Shown: positions 20,481 through 30,331 of the stretch, one piece after another
Position numbering within the stretch: position 1 is the stretch's first letter
Layout: the number at the start of each line of letters is the position of its first letter
Assembly (NCBI GenBank): GCA_003427395.1
Contig: BFEA01000501.1
Location: 106,401 to 152,669, forward strand
Source of the DNA: Chara braunii
Lineage: Eukaryota > Streptophyta > Charophyceae > Charales > Characeae
DNA length: 46,269 nt
Direction of reading: 5' to 3'
Notes under the pieces: model-generated
Told to the model about the DNA's origin: nothing
What the model saw: only the letters and a program-made list of their open reading frames with translations
The model's database searches: none
Translations under genes and position numbers: made by a program

Positions 20481-20599
20481 GATCTGCCATACCAATACAC
20501 GAGACCGCTCTCACCAAGAGAGTATGAAAGAACGGTCTTGCCACTCCGCAGTGTCGCATGGATGATGCGATAATCCAGGCAGGTGGTACTGAGTGCGAT

Positions 20600-21221
20600 A
20601 TGAGTCGATCACCACCTGATCAAGTGGTGATGTAGATGGCAGAAGGATAGATAGGTTCCTGATTGTGATCAGGACGACGGTACAAGGCATCAGAGACGCG
20701 GTTCGGTTCACCCTTGATATGTTGAGTGGTGAAACTGAACTCGGATAAATCACGCCACCGGCGTGTCTCTCGAGGGTAAAGTTTAGGCTTCGTGAGGAAA
20801 GCCTGAACAACCGAGTTGTCCGTGCGCGCCATGCAGATAATGATGCCAATGTCGGGTAGCATAAACTACTGCGAGAACCTCACGTTCATCGACAGTGTAG
20901 TTTATCTCGGCAGGCAGTAGCTGACGAGAGTAGAAAACGATCGCGAAGTCCCCAGCACGAGCCTCGACAGTCCCATCCTTCACGATGGTCAGGGAGTAAG
21001 TGACGGGAGGACTGTTAGTGGAAGGAAGTGGTGGGAGGATAGGTGTTAGTCGAGATAGTGTCAGCAGGAAAGGGGGAGGAAGGAGGAACATGGGGATAAA
21101 GTGAATCAGGAGGAGAGGGAAACACATGAGAAAATACAGCTCCTACAAAATCTGACGCATCAGTGGTGACGATGAAGGGACGATCAACATCGGGGAGGCG
21201 AAGAACCAACACATAAGTCAC
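20600..21221 (-). pseudogene. Element D RNase H
   Basis: LPDVDRPFIVTTDASDFVGA (first Asp, about 21170) is followed by a low-complexity Pro/Ser insert of about 40 codons (PPSSPFPADTISTNTYPP), unusual inside this domain. Then FAIVFYSRQLLPAEINYTVD and EREVLAVVYATRHWHHYLHG (catalytic Glu). After a shift come ARTDNSVVQAFLTKPKL and KGEPNRVSDALYRRPDH (last Asp; Tyr where Ser is usual in DALSRR). Two frame changes. Confidence 0.85.
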
Positions 21222-22160
21222 TGCCTTCTTAAGGGCACGAAAGTCATCCTCGCAGAGGGGTGTCCAAAACCACGGCGGGTTCTTCCGTAGGAATACTTAG
21301 CGTATCCCTTGATGAAATTACTATAGTAACTAGTAAGGCCTAGAAAACTGCGAAGCTGCTTGACGGATATGGGGACGGGCCACTTCGCAATAGCAGTGAT
21401 TTTTGCGTCGTCCATGTGGAGACTCTGCTCAGACACATGGTGTCCTAGGAAGTTCACTTTGCCCTGGGCAAAGCGGCACTTACTAAGCTTGGCATAGAAG
21501 TCATGCTTGCATAAGTGTTGTTGGACATCGTGGAGGTGTCTGAGATGGTCTTCTAAGGTCTGAATGTCGACCAAGACGTCGTCCATGTATATGAGAACGT
21601 ATTCTTCAAGGATTCCATGAAGGTATTGTTCATCGTCGTCTGGAAGGTGGCGGGTGTGTTGGTCATGTCGAATGGCATCACCGTGAACTCGTAGTGGCCG
21701 AAACGCGACCGAAAGGCGGTCTTCGGCTGGTCCTCTGTGACAACGCGGATCTGGTAGTGACCGCTACGAAGACCAATCTTTATAAAGAAGTGGTTGCTTG
21801 CCAGACGACCAAACAACTCATCTGCACGAGGCATGGGATAGTTGTTCTTAACCGCGTAATGGTTAAAGTTGCGGTAGTCAATGTAGAGGCGAAGAGTTTC
21901 GTCCGCTTTGCGAGCAAAGAGGATGGGTGCACCCCAAGGGGAGTTGCTGGGTTTAATGAAACCCAATCGAAGGAGCTCCTCAAGCTGACACTTGAGTTTC
22001 GTCGCCTATGGAATTGAGAGACAGCAAGGTGTCTGATGGTGGACACGATAGTCAGGCACGAGTTGGATAGAATGCTCAACACCGCACATCGGAGGGATCC
22101 CCCTGTATGGAAAATACGGGGGGAAAACGTCGAGTTAATGTTACTTGCTGTCAATTTGAA
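21218..22160 (-). pseudogene. Element D reverse transcriptase
   Basis: Fingers and palm: FIKPSNSPWGAPILFARKAD, LRLYIDYRNFNHYAVKN, FFIKIGLRSGHYQIRV, RSRFGHYEFTVMPFDMTN. Motif A reads KIGLRSG where the family has KIDLRSG, so the first catalytic Asp is changed to Gly. After a frameshift near 21580, the YMDD box (MDDVLV; family YLDDVLVYS), HDFYAKLSKCRFAQGKVNFL and KQLRSFLGLTSYYSNFIKGY (thumb and connection). Both Asp of YMDD are present. Inactive because of the Asp-to-Gly change and the shifts. Confidence 0.92.
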
Positions 22161-22640
22161 CTTTTTACTCTCGAATCAAATCGCGAACGGCGGACTCTAA
22201 GTCAGTCGTGAACCAAGTGAGTTTCTCAACGCGTGCGTCGACACGAGACGTAGGGGTGGACTCGACAATGAACGGCATAGGGACCTGGGATGTCGAGGGG
22301 TTATCCTCAGGCTGAGGAGTGGATGTAGAGATGGGAGTCGCGAAGATAGAAGAAGGGGTGAGAGGATCGGGCTCCAATGAGATGAGCTCAACCTCAGGAC
22401 AGAGTGGATCATAGCGAAGAAGATCCATAACGTTCACTGAGTAGAACGTGACGTCCTCCTATTGTATGAAGTGAGCAGACTGACAAGGAAAAGTAAAGGC
22501 GATGTTTGGGTGGGACCCAGAGGAACGACGGTCCTGGGGAGGTAGGTCGGGAGGGGTGTCGCCCCTGGTTACAATGAAGGAGACTCGATGGGTCTGACCA
22601 CACTTCGTTTTAAGAACGAGTGTCTCGGTCGCCCATTCGG
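22161..22640 (-). pseudogene. Element D protease-RT spacer
   Basis: Open stretches rich in Ser, Thr and Pro (about 22165-22437 and 22409-22603) link protease and RT. No domain is recognised. A linker of this length is usual in Ty3 pol. Confidence 0.5.
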
Positions 22641-22641
22641 C

Positions 22642-22962
22642 CTATGTGCCACGGAACTGGTGAGACCGGGGAGTGCCAAGGATAAAGTCGAACCCAGTCT
22701 CCAGCACATCGAAGTATGTGGAGGAATGGTAGCGCCGCTGCACCTGGGTACTATCCGGTGGTTGGCGGGTGAGCGAAAAGTGGAGGTCGGAGACCGTCTG
22801 ATCAAAGAAGCGATGTGTCTTGTTATCTCCGATGGTAACGAAGATACGAGAGCGAGACGGGGACGTAGCTAGACGAGCTTCCTCAACCACACGAGGGTGA
22901 ACGAAGTCTTCCTGCGAGCCAGAGTCCCACAAAGCGTGGTACGCCCGCATAAATGCCCCCAA
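22642..22962 (-). pseudogene. Element D retropepsin-like protease
   Basis: Active-site ALWDSGSQEDFVHPRVVE (D-S-G-S, about 22925), middle strand FVTIGDNKTHRF, and FDFILGTP (the hydrophobic I-L-G motif, near 22670). Order and spacing (about 80 residues) match a retroviral-type aspartic protease that dimerises to cut the polyprotein. It is open over 106 codons and so may be the best-kept domain of this element. Confidence 0.8.
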
Positions 22963-23399
22963 GCGGATAGGAATGATGGGGAGGGTGCGATCAGGGTCAA
23001 AGAGCAGAGTGAGAAGATGACGCAGGGTGTTAACATGTTTCGTGAGTCACTCCTGACGAGCCTGAAGAATGCTCAAATCCAGGAGAGATGGCAGAACATC
23101 ATCGTGAGTCGCCAGCTGAGCACTACAACGAGTTGTGCAAATGGCGCAACGTGTTGGAAGTCCTAGAGAGGAAGAACTAGATGCGGCGGTCTGTTATGGG
23201 GCAGACAATACCACGACAGACGGCGGGGCAGAGGGAAATCCGCCTGTCGTCTCCTGAGGATCCTCTGGTGAGGTAGCCAAAGGGGTAAACCGTGACCTGG
23301 TGGTCATGAAGCCGGCTACGTGCGAGGCCTCAGTGGTACACTGCACCGTGGCTAACTGGATGGGATTGGTCGGGTGAGGCCGGGAGGGGACTGAGATCT

Positions 23400-23600
23400 A
23401 CTTTGACGAGAAATGTCAACATACTGCCGTATGGACACCGTGAGGAGGTGTGTCCATCCTGGCGGCAACGAAGGCAGCCGCGACTGGCCTCGAGGGCGGC
23501 GCGCTCCTCAGGGGATATAGCTCCGCAAGGAGGGACAAAACCCTACGGGAGGTCTATCTGACGGACCACGAACGTACGGGCGCCAGTCTGTGCAACCCGA
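23400..23600 (-). pseudogene. Element D gag zinc knuckle
   Basis: In one minus-strand frame: ISPEERAALEASRGCLRC, continuing RQDGHTSSRCPYGSM. CLRCRQDGHTSSRC is a C-x2-C-x4-H-x4-C knuckle at about 23485-23440. It sits between the assembly gap (rest of gag) and the protease, the expected place. The sequence from 23162 to 23400 is degenerate. Confidence 0.75.
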
Positions 23601-23683
23601 CTGTGTATATCGAGCCCCGGCCCCGGGGCCCGTGCGGGTCCCGGGGGCCGGGGGTCGGCACTCTTGGCCCCGACAAAAAAAAA

Positions 23684-24466
23684 NNNNNNNNNNNNNNNNN
23701 NNNNNNNNNNNNNNNNNNNNNNNNNNNNNNNNNNNNNNNNNNNNNNNNNNNNNNNNNNNNNNNNNNNNNNNNNNNNNNNNNNNNNNNNNNNNNNNNNNNN
23801 NNNNNNNNNNNNNNNNNNNNNNNNNNNNNNNNNNNNNNNNNNNNNNNNNNNNNNNNNNNNNNNNNNNNNNNNNNNNNNNNNNNNNNNNNNNNNNNNNNNN
23901 NNNNNNNNNNNNNNNNNNNNNNNNNNNNNNNNNNNNNNNNNNNNNNNNNNNNNNNNNNNNNNNNNNNNNNNNNNNNNNNNNNNNNNNNNNNNNNNNNNNN
24001 NNNNNNNNNNNNNNNNNNNNNNNNNNNNNNNNNNNNNNNNNNNNNNNNNNNNNNNNNNNNNNNNNNNNNNNNNNNNNNNNNNNNNNNNNNNNNNNNNNNN
24101 NNNNNNNNNNNNNNNNNNNNNNNNNNNNNNNNNNNNNNNNNNNNNNNNNNNNNNNNNNNNNNNNNNNNNNNNNNNNNNNNNNNNNNNNNNNNNNNNNNNN
24201 NNNNNNNNNNNNNNNNNNNNNNNNNNNNNNNNNNNNNNNNNNNNNNNNNNNNNNNNNNNNNNNNNNNNNNNNNNNNNNNNNNNNNNNNNNNNNNNNNNNN
24301 NNNNNNNNNNNNNNNNNNNNNNNNNNNNNNNNNNNNNNNNNNNNNNNNNNNNNNNNNNNNNNNNNNNNNNNNNNNNNNNNNNNNNNNNNNNNNNNNNNNN
24401 NNNNNNNNNNNNNNNNNNNNNNNNNNNNNNNNNNNNNNNNNNNNNNNNNNNNNNNNNNNNNNNNNN
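23684..24466. other. Assembly gap (783 N)
   Basis: A run of N flanked by CCGGGG-rich DNA and a short A-run on the left and a G/C-rich homopolymeric stretch on the right. The long ORFs spanning it are artefacts. It falls inside element D gag, between capsid and zinc knuckle. Confidence 0.99.
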
Positions 24467-24529
24467 GGGGGTGTTTTGGGCGGGGCGGGGGTGGGGCACC
24501 CCCGCGGCTGGGGTCCGGGTGTCAAACCC

Positions 24530-25567
24530 CTACCCCGGCTTTGCCCCTGGGGGCCCCCGCCTGATAACCCTGGTGCACACGACCCATGGCGGACATAGCC
24601 ATTTGCAAGCGCTCGGGCTCCGGGACATTGTCGTCATCCAAGCGGATGACGTCCCGAAGCTCGATGTCTTCGGTTGAGGTGTCCTCGCCATACTCAAGAG
24701 AACTTTAGCACCGAGAGAATAACGCTCCAGGCCGAGCTGGTCGGTGAAAGCGGCCGACAAAAGATGATCAACTGGGAGTAGTGTCGCGTGACTAGGTGGC
24801 AGTGGAGGCGGATCGAGAAGAAGATGGGGCGTCGGAGAACAACTCTGCATCTTTTGGTACTGTCGAGCAGCCTCGTAGGCCTGCTCTGAGGACGCGAAGG
24901 TCTGTTGCCAGAGTTCGATGTGGTAGTCAATTGGAAGACTAACGACGAACATGTTGGTCAAAAGGACCTCAGGTAGGAGTGTCTCATCACAAACGAGGCG
25001 GGCATCCTGAAACACCCGGATGTGACGCTCGAGGTCTGCTTGTGCAGAGGACCCGCGCCACTGCGTATGTGTGACCCCATCTAAGGCGTCAGTCGCGTCG
25101 TGTGAAGTGTCATAGCGGTCATGAAGGAATGCTGCAAAGTCCAAGTGAGTGGGAGCCTCACCTGAGCGAGTACGATATATATAGTAGTTCTCCCATGCAG
25201 AGAACGCGTTGCCTCGCGATTTAGTTGCGAGCATAGAGCACCATAACTCCCGATTAGTGTTTGTCAGAGTCAGCGCACGTGTGGCAGCCTGCAACCAATG
25301 TGACACACGAAGTGTACCATCGTAGTCGGGTATATCCGACATACACAGAAAGGTGGGACTGCTGTGCTGGCGGCGAGGGGAGAGAGGTTGATGGGTCTGC
25401 ACTGTGGCGGCAAATGTCGAGGCCGATGTAGGGGTGGAAGTGGTGGCAGGTTGTGGGTCGGGGATGCTGGTGGAAGGTCCATTAGAGGTGGAGGCAACGA
25501 CCACAACCAGTTGTGACTGAGTGGCGAGGTAGGAGGGTAGGGGGGAGGAGCCGGTCGAGGGAAACAA
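24530..25567 (-). pseudogene. Element D Gag capsid region
   Basis: After a Ser/Thr/Pro-rich N-terminal part (residues 1-70), a capsid-like domain: IPDYDGTLRVSHWLQAATRA, AFSAWENYYIYRTRSG, LDFAAFLHDRYDT, DLERHIRVFQDARLV, TNMFVVSLPIDYHIELWQQT and AYEAARQYQKMQ, the usual all-helical retrotransposon gag pattern. The last 65 codons are out of frame; another frame reads IELRDVIRLDDDNVPEPERL and continues into the gap. The protein packages element RNA. Confidence 0.82.
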
Positions 25568-26223
25568 GCCGACAAGACAGAGGTGGGAGGGGCGGTATAA
25601 GAAGAAGAAGGGTAAGCACTCTGTGAAGGGTGAGGTTGTCTTAGGGAGAGAATCTCCGACTGCAGTTATGCCACAGTGGCTTGTAAGGTAGCCACTCGTT
25701 GGGTGCGCGGGGTCAGAGGTGGAGGAGGCGGAAAGGGTAACCTAGCGAGAGGAGGAGTTACGAACTATAGGGAACCTTGAGGTGAGAGTGAGGAGATGAT
25801 GGGAGGAGGGAAGGTTTCGGTCCGTAGTATCGGAACCGAAGCGGGAAGCTGGTAAGCCATGCCAGGATGAGTAGGTAAAATTGCTTGGCCAGATACCAAT
25901 ATCAAAGCGGCAGGGGTCGACGGGTGTGCCGCAACAAATGGTATAGTCTGAGCGGTAGTGGCACTCACCATTGTGGAGGGGGAGTGCTGGGTCGGACTCG
26001 CGGGGGAGGAAAAAACACCACGTCTCCGTGTCTGGAGTCGTGGGGAGACGGACTGTGAGCCGATAGGGGATGGGGTGTGAGACTCGTGAGGAGAACCCTT
26101 GAGGCGGTGAACTTCAAGGATGAGCTTATTTACTTGCCCCTCCAGGTGTGTAAGCCCATCGAGTCGCGCTTGCAAAGGTGCAAGAAGGGACGCAAGAACA
26201 ACGTGAAGGTCCGTAGGGTCCAC
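25568..26223 (-). pseudogene. Element D Gag N-terminal part
   Basis: Starts MDPTDLHVVLASLLAPLQAR with a short coiled-coil-like helix (LTHLEGQVNKLILEVHRLKG), then a long Ser/Pro-rich linker. A stop at about 25765 and a frame change near 25570 separate it from the capsid part. The start at 26223 is the first Met before the helical segment and fits a gag start. No domain family is assigned. Confidence 0.6.
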
Positions 26224-26760
26224 AAAGGTTTGACCCTGGACCGTCGAGTGGGTTGGCGCCTGGGAGATGGAGGACGCCGCGACGATCTCCCCTGGTGTAG
26301 TCCCGTCCGTCGGCGGTAGACGTATGGGGGTAGATATGGTGGGAGGTGGAGAAAGAGGTGGGGAAAGAGATGGGTTGTGGCGTGGGGACAGGGGACCTTT
26401 AGTAAGAGGGAGGGGACCACGGGAGCGGAGTGGGTAGTCGTGAGCCGGCTTGCCTCATGACCAGTGGGTCGCGCATGAGAGTGAATCCGATCGAGGGGAG
26501 AGGAGTCGTTCGGGTCCAGGGTGCCCGACGGGAGGAAGCGAGAGAGGAGGGGGGTTAGGAGAACCCTAAACCCTACAAAACACCTAAGAAAACCCTAATC
26601 GGAGTTTGGGTGGTTAGGGTGGGGTAGCGGCGACCTAATCCAGAAAAGAAAATAGCAACCATGGAGGGGAGGGGGAAAAAAAAAAAATAAACAGTGAAAT
26701 TTCGAGATAAAAATAAAAGAAAGTAAATAATAAAAATAAGTAAACAAAATGTAAAGAGAG
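26224..26760. other. Leader of element D, with telo-boxes
   Basis: AACCCTAAACCCTA at 26562-26575 and AAACCCTAA at 26590-26598 match the Arabidopsis-type telomere unit / telo-box. Three units in 40 bp are more than expected by chance, but too few for a telomere. No gene. Confidence 0.5.
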
Positions 26761-27110
26761 AAATAATATCTATTTTTTTGGAATTTCCGGCAGCATTTCC
26801 CTACCCCCATGAGGTCAAAAATGTGCCAAGAGGAAATAGAGACCAAGAGAAGAACACTAAGTTTCAAAATGCCGCAAATGATAATTTTTAGAAAAATAAA
26901 ATAATTAATTAATAAATAAGGAGGTGGAGGAGAGTAAAGGGACTAAGTGTTGGGTTTTTCAAAACTTTCGGCTGCATTTCGTTACCCTTATGGGGTCGAA
27001 GTGTGCTGTGAACACGAAAAAACTGACCAAGTAAGATGGGAGAGAGTGGGGAGGGAAAAGAAAATTCCAGCAGCACTTCGTTACCTCCAAGGGGTCAAAA
27101 TGCGCATCGA
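26761..27110. repeat. H2-like hairpin repeats, three copies
   Basis: GGCAGCATTTCCCTAC, GGCTGCATTTCGTTACC and AGCAGCACTTCGTTACC at about 26789, 26970 and 27069, each followed about 12 bp on by GGGGTCAAAATGTGC-like sequence. Copy 1 is flanked by TCTATTT (26769-26775)/AAATAGA (26834-26840) and TTGG/CCAA. Copy 2 by GTTTTTC (26954-26960)/GAAAAAAC (27016-27023) and TTGG/CCAA. Copy 3 has no clear arms. Related to the 4.7-5.3 kb array by the core and its TTTCGG context. Confidence 0.65.
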
Positions 27111-27254
27111 TGGCTTAATAGCAAGTCCAAAACAGATATAGAGGTATCCTAGAAAAATTCAAATTTTCAGAATAAATAAAAATAAAAATAAAAATAATCA
27201 AAAAAATGAGAAAGAAGTAGGGGGAGAAGATACTTCAAACTTTTAGAGAAAAAA

Positions 27255-27657
27255 CAATTTTATTCAGAGAAAAAAAGAAAAGAAGAAAGAACAAAAAAAT
27301 TCAAAGTTAGGGGTGAGGGGGGGTGAAAAGGTGATGAAGAGAAAAAAAAAAAAAGGTGAGAAAGAGAAAAAGATTGAAAAGGGAGGTGGGGGGATGATTG
27401 GGTTGTAGTTGGGGGAGGGAAGGGAGAGAGGGGGGTGGGAGAATAGGAGAGAGAGTGATGAGAAGAGTCGAGAGAAGTGAGAAAGATTAGTAGAAGATGG
27501 TGAGTGGGGAGGGGAGGGGAAAAAAAGATTGTGGAAGATGAGTGAAGAGAGAGGTAAGAGGGGGGGAGTAGTGGTAGACGTAGAAGAGGTGATGAGATGG
27601 TAGGGGAAAGAGAGGGGGGGGGGGGGGAAGAGTAGGTTAGTGAAGAGAGATGATACA
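27255..27657. repeat. Polypurine tract, about 400 bp almost free of C
   Basis: The plus strand is nearly all A and G with some T; only a few C occur from 27300 to 27655. It includes G13-14 near 27620 and many GGG runs. The minus-strand ORF here is low-complexity Ser/Pro/Leu/Phe and is not a gene. It may form triplex or G-quadruplex DNA. Confidence 0.85.
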
Positions 27658-27726
27658 AGACTCTTGGTTGGCCAAGAGCAACAAGATCACGAAGATCACC
27701 AAGATCTTGGCCTTCAAGGTGCTAGC

Positions 27727-27884
27727 AGTCTGCTGCTGCAGCATAAAATGAATAATAATAATGAAATAATCAAGGGTTGTCTGAGATATTGATCATCCAC
27801 CTTGATTGCACTGACGCGCAGCCCCCTAGCCAGGGGGGTCTTCACTGCTGCCAAAGTACTGCTACAGCAGTAGGAAAAATAATT

Positions 27885-27917
<33 letters not shown>

Positions 27918-27995
27918 TGGGTGTGTTGAGATCTTGATCAGCCACCCATATCTCCCTGTAGTACAGCCCCCTAGCCAGGGGAGTCTTCAAGGTCC
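27727..27995. repeat. Two about 140-bp direct repeats with ATC/AAT microsatellites
   Basis: CTGAGATATTGATCA..CAGCCCCCTAGCCAGGGG (27774-27850) recurs as TTGAGATCTTGATCA..CAGCCCCCTAGCCAGGGG (27918-27992). Each is preceded by CTGCTGCAGCA-like DNA and a trinucleotide run: (AAT)n at about 27750 and (ATC)n at 27884-27917. CCCCT AGCC AGGGG forms a small hairpin in both. Confidence 0.75.
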
Positions 27996-28124
27996 TCAAC
28001 AAGCTGTCACGTGGCACTGCAGATGGCCACGTGCGCAGGCAGCAGCATCCACGATGCCCGGGGGGGGGGAGAGGTAAATAACTCGTGTGGAACTCTTCAA
28101 CACGAACGTCCCGCACTACAGAGT

Positions 28125-28215
28125 CATGGAGACGGTTTGGCCAGCATGTTACAGCACTGGCTACGCACGCGCATGGCCAATAGCTGCATGGGTTCAAACC
28201 CTGGCAGCAGCGTGC
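28125..28215 (+). other. tRNA-like / SINE head with pol III boxes
   Basis: TGGCCAGCATG at 28138-28148 fits the A box except for one position, and GGTTCAAACCC at 28191-28201 is a perfect B box with its T-arm stem. Spacing (about 53 bp) is as in tRNAs and tRNA-derived SINEs. GCACTGGCTACGCACGCGC lies where the anticodon arm would be. No complete cloverleaf could be drawn, so a SINE head or tRNA pseudogene is more likely than a working tRNA. Confidence 0.4.
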
Positions 28216-28288
28216 ATCCCAGATCTTGATATGTACAATCCCGGAGCGGGGCGGGGTAGTGGGGCAGCGTGGGCGCGTGCGGCGGCCT

Positions 28289-28700
28289 TGGCCTTGCGCG
28301 CAAGCACCGTGCCGACGCTCTCTCTTTTCGTGCCACTTGTTGCAAGCTTAGCGCTGACGACGCTCTCTTTTCGTGCCACCTGTCGCAAACTTGACGCACG
28401 CAGCACTTATCAGGATTACACCACTTTTCCACTGTGACGGGGTGTGGTGGGTAGGAGCAGGGAACGTTCCCGCTCTAATACCAGTGTGCCGGACCGTCAT
28501 CGCAATCTTGGCGCCGACGACACTCTTTCTTTTCGTGCCGCCTGTCGCAAACTTCGCGCTGCACTTTTCTCTGCTCGTTCACTGCGAAAACAATAAGAAA
28601 ACGACAAAAATCCCGCTATCGGGATTACACTGCTTTTCCACTGTGACGGGGTGTGGTGGGTTGGGGCGGGGAACGTTCCCGCTTGGATACCAGTGTGATG
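28289..28700. repeat. 209-bp tandem repeat with GGGAACGTTCCC palindrome
   Basis: GGATTACACCACTTTTCCAC..GGGAACGTTCCCGCT..ATACCAGTGTG occurs at 28412-28488 and again 209 bp on at 28621-28697. The preceding TTTTCGTGCCACCTGTCGCA part is present three times (about 28322, 28366 and 28535). GGGAACGTTCCC (28460-28471, 28669-28680) is a 12-bp perfect palindrome. Confidence 0.8.
28472..28483 (-). promoter_or_regulatory. Candidate primer-binding site of element D
   Basis: The minus strand reads TGGTATTAGAGC, one base from TGGTATCAGAGC, the plant LTR-element site pairing with initiator tRNA-Met. It lies upstream of gag in the right orientation, though 2.2 kb away, and a weaker copy is at 28681-28692. 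No LTR could be delimited to its right. Confidence 0.4.
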
Positions 28701-28877
28701 GACCCACTAGGATGGCGGTCCGTCAGGATGAAGACGGAGGGTTCAAGAAGGAGGAGATGGAGATGGAGCTGGAAGGGACAGCGCAAGTCCGACGCAGACT
28801 CTACACGCACGTACTCCAAAATGTGCAGAATGAAGAATGAATTAAAAACAGACAACAGCTGGGGTATACCCCCGGCG

Positions 28878-28945
28878 GACTGACTGGACTGGACTGGACT
28901 GGCCGGGTACCGACAGTGGTACCGGGCAGGACTGGACTGGACTGG
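28878..28945. repeat. (ACTGG)n pentanucleotide runs
   Basis: ACTGG units at 28878-28902 and 28929-28945, separated by a GGTACC-bearing spacer (GGGTACCGACAGTGGTACCG). GGCC-rich DNA follows to about 29040. Confidence 0.85.
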
Positions 28946-29454
28946 AACAGCACACGGCCTGTGGGGTCAGGCCACGGCCTGGTCCCACAGGCCGAACAGG
29001 CAAATAGCCCAATAGGCCCTGGCTGTAGGCCAAGGCAGATAGAGGCCCGCTGCACTGTGGGGTGTGAAAAAACCCTCCGCGCCAAAATCTACACTTTTTT
29101 GTGGCGTCCAGGCCTAAGACTGCCAAATAAAGACTACCAGCGACAGGTTCACGGGTCAAGCCCAGTAAGACTCAAAGCTAGTAAATAACACATGCAAACT
29201 GTAGATCACGGGATCAAGTCCCACAGGGCTCAGACCAGGTGTGCCGCAGACAAACTTAGTGTACAGCCCACGTGAGCAACTGCAATTCATTGCACACCTA
29301 TGGTGTTCGAGAATACTAGAGATATCTCAGAGCTGCTGTTTGCATGCAGGCTCATAGCAGTCCGGTTTCTGGTGTGTGTTTTTCCTTTGGGGAAGGTGCA
29401 GGGAGTAGGTTTGCACCACCAGCCTGCGCAACATTGCCCGTGATCCCCACACTG
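28946..29454. other. Gene-free stretch
   Basis: GGATCAAGTCCC near 29211 and GGTTCACGGGTCAAGCCC near 29146 resemble T-arms, but no A box fits. No gene is seen. Confidence 0.35.
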
Positions 29455-29650
29455 TACCGGCCAACCCACAAAGTATCGACTTGGGCCACATGGTATAACC
29501 TCATCCGCATAGTATGACCAGCCCCACATAGTGTCACCTAACTCACTCCGTATCACCCGTGCCACATAATACAATACTGCCCAGATAGTACCACCCATGC
29601 CGTGCTCCCGGACTTGCATCCATGGATCCCACATAGTACTACCTGATCCA
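29455..29650. repeat. Degenerate tandem repeat, about 26-30 bp unit
   Basis: CCACATAGTATNACC-like words recur near 29468, 29488, 29506, 29524, 29571, 29587 and 29630. Units have drifted too far for an exact period. Confidence 0.55.
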
Positions 29651-29756
29651 TAATGCATGCACATCCGACCACTCCAACATAACTACTCCCCGTTCCCTCT
29701 GCAGAACCCCGGAACACTGATGCAGCACCACTCGGTCGCAGGAGCGCCCACGACGC

Positions 29757-29870
29757 ACATTCACCAGTACTTGGCCCATCCAGACCACTGGCCTTTCACG
29801 TTAAACCACCAGTACTTGGCCCAGCTATGGGCCGCAGGCGTGCCCCGTTAACGCGCCGCATTTGAGGGGG
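29757..29870. repeat. MITE end related to 45649-45851
   Basis: TTAAACCACCAGTACTTGGC at 29801-29820, continuing to CCAGCTAT, equals the terminal inverted repeat of the MITE at 45649. A partial copy (CACCAGTACTTGGCCCA) lies at 29762. GTTAACGCGCCGCATTT at 29847 is the subterminal block also found at 42611. No right end is seen nearby, so this is a fragment. Confidence 0.65.
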
Positions 29871-30097
29871 GTCGTTCACATGAACACCCGGTCGCTGAGA
29901 ATTGCGACGTAAAAAATAAAGAACCAAAAAACAAACAAAGAACTACTGTCTAAGTTGGGCGGGGGTTGGGGTCACGTCTGTTCTTGGTGGAATGCTTCTA
30001 ACTAGTATTTCAGGTAGATTCCGGATGTCTATTTTTTCTGCTTTTGTTTTTTTTTCATTTTTCTTAGATTCCCCTGCCAGTGAAGCAAGGCATATCC

Positions 30098-30213
30098 CGG
30101 GGCACGGTCCCACTAGCACCCGGATTAGCCTTAGCTATATTCAAGGCACATGTGTTTTCCAAATTAAATCAGGACAACACAGTAGTCCTGATTTAATTCG
30201 GAAAAAGCATGTT
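30098..30213. repeat. Inverted partner of 42119-42182, plus a long hairpin
   Basis: 30098-30160 is about 90% identical to the reverse complement of 42119-42182. Immediately after it AATTAAATCAGGAC (30162-30175) and GTCCTGATTTAATT (30185-30198) form a perfect 14-bp stem with a 9-nt loop, extended outward by ACATGTGTTTTCC/GGAAAAAGCATGT (11 of 13). Confidence 0.8.
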
Positions 30214-30309
30214 CCATAGTCCTGGCAATGTGAGGGAGGCTGCGCTAGTGCTAGCGCCCGGACGCCGACGGAACGGTAGGGCACCGTCACCCCGACTCGA
30301 CTAACGCCT

Positions 30310-30331
30310 GGGGAGAACAGCTCCCCAGCTG
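30310..30331. repeat. Perfect 8-bp hairpin
   Basis: CTGGGGAG AACAG CTCCCCAG. The surrounding 30214-30470 has no gene. Confidence 0.6.

Larger units (their letters stand above)
20060..28483 (-). mobile_element. Ty3/gypsy retrotransposon D, truncated
   Basis: Minus strand, right to left: candidate primer site (28472-28483), about 2.2-kb purine-rich leader, gag, assembly gap, CCHC knuckle, protease, spacer, RT, RNase H, integrase finger, start of the integrase core. The core stops at the CT microsatellite before its second catalytic residue. There is no 3' LTR. Gag and RT differ clearly from element B, so it is a separate lineage. Frameshifts occur in almost every module. Confidence 0.85.

Noticed and set aside
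23450-24677. Several 318-382 codon ORFs on both strands
   Set aside because: They are read through the N gap and have no real sequence in the middle.
26562-26598. Interstitial telomere
   Set aside because: Only three CCCTAAA-type units; better called telo-boxes.
27260-27658. 132-codon minus-strand ORF
   Set aside because: It is the complement of the polypurine tract: Ser/Pro/Leu/Phe low complexity, no domain.
29140-29260. tRNA genes suggested by T-arm-like sequences
   Set aside because: No A box or acceptor stem could be paired.
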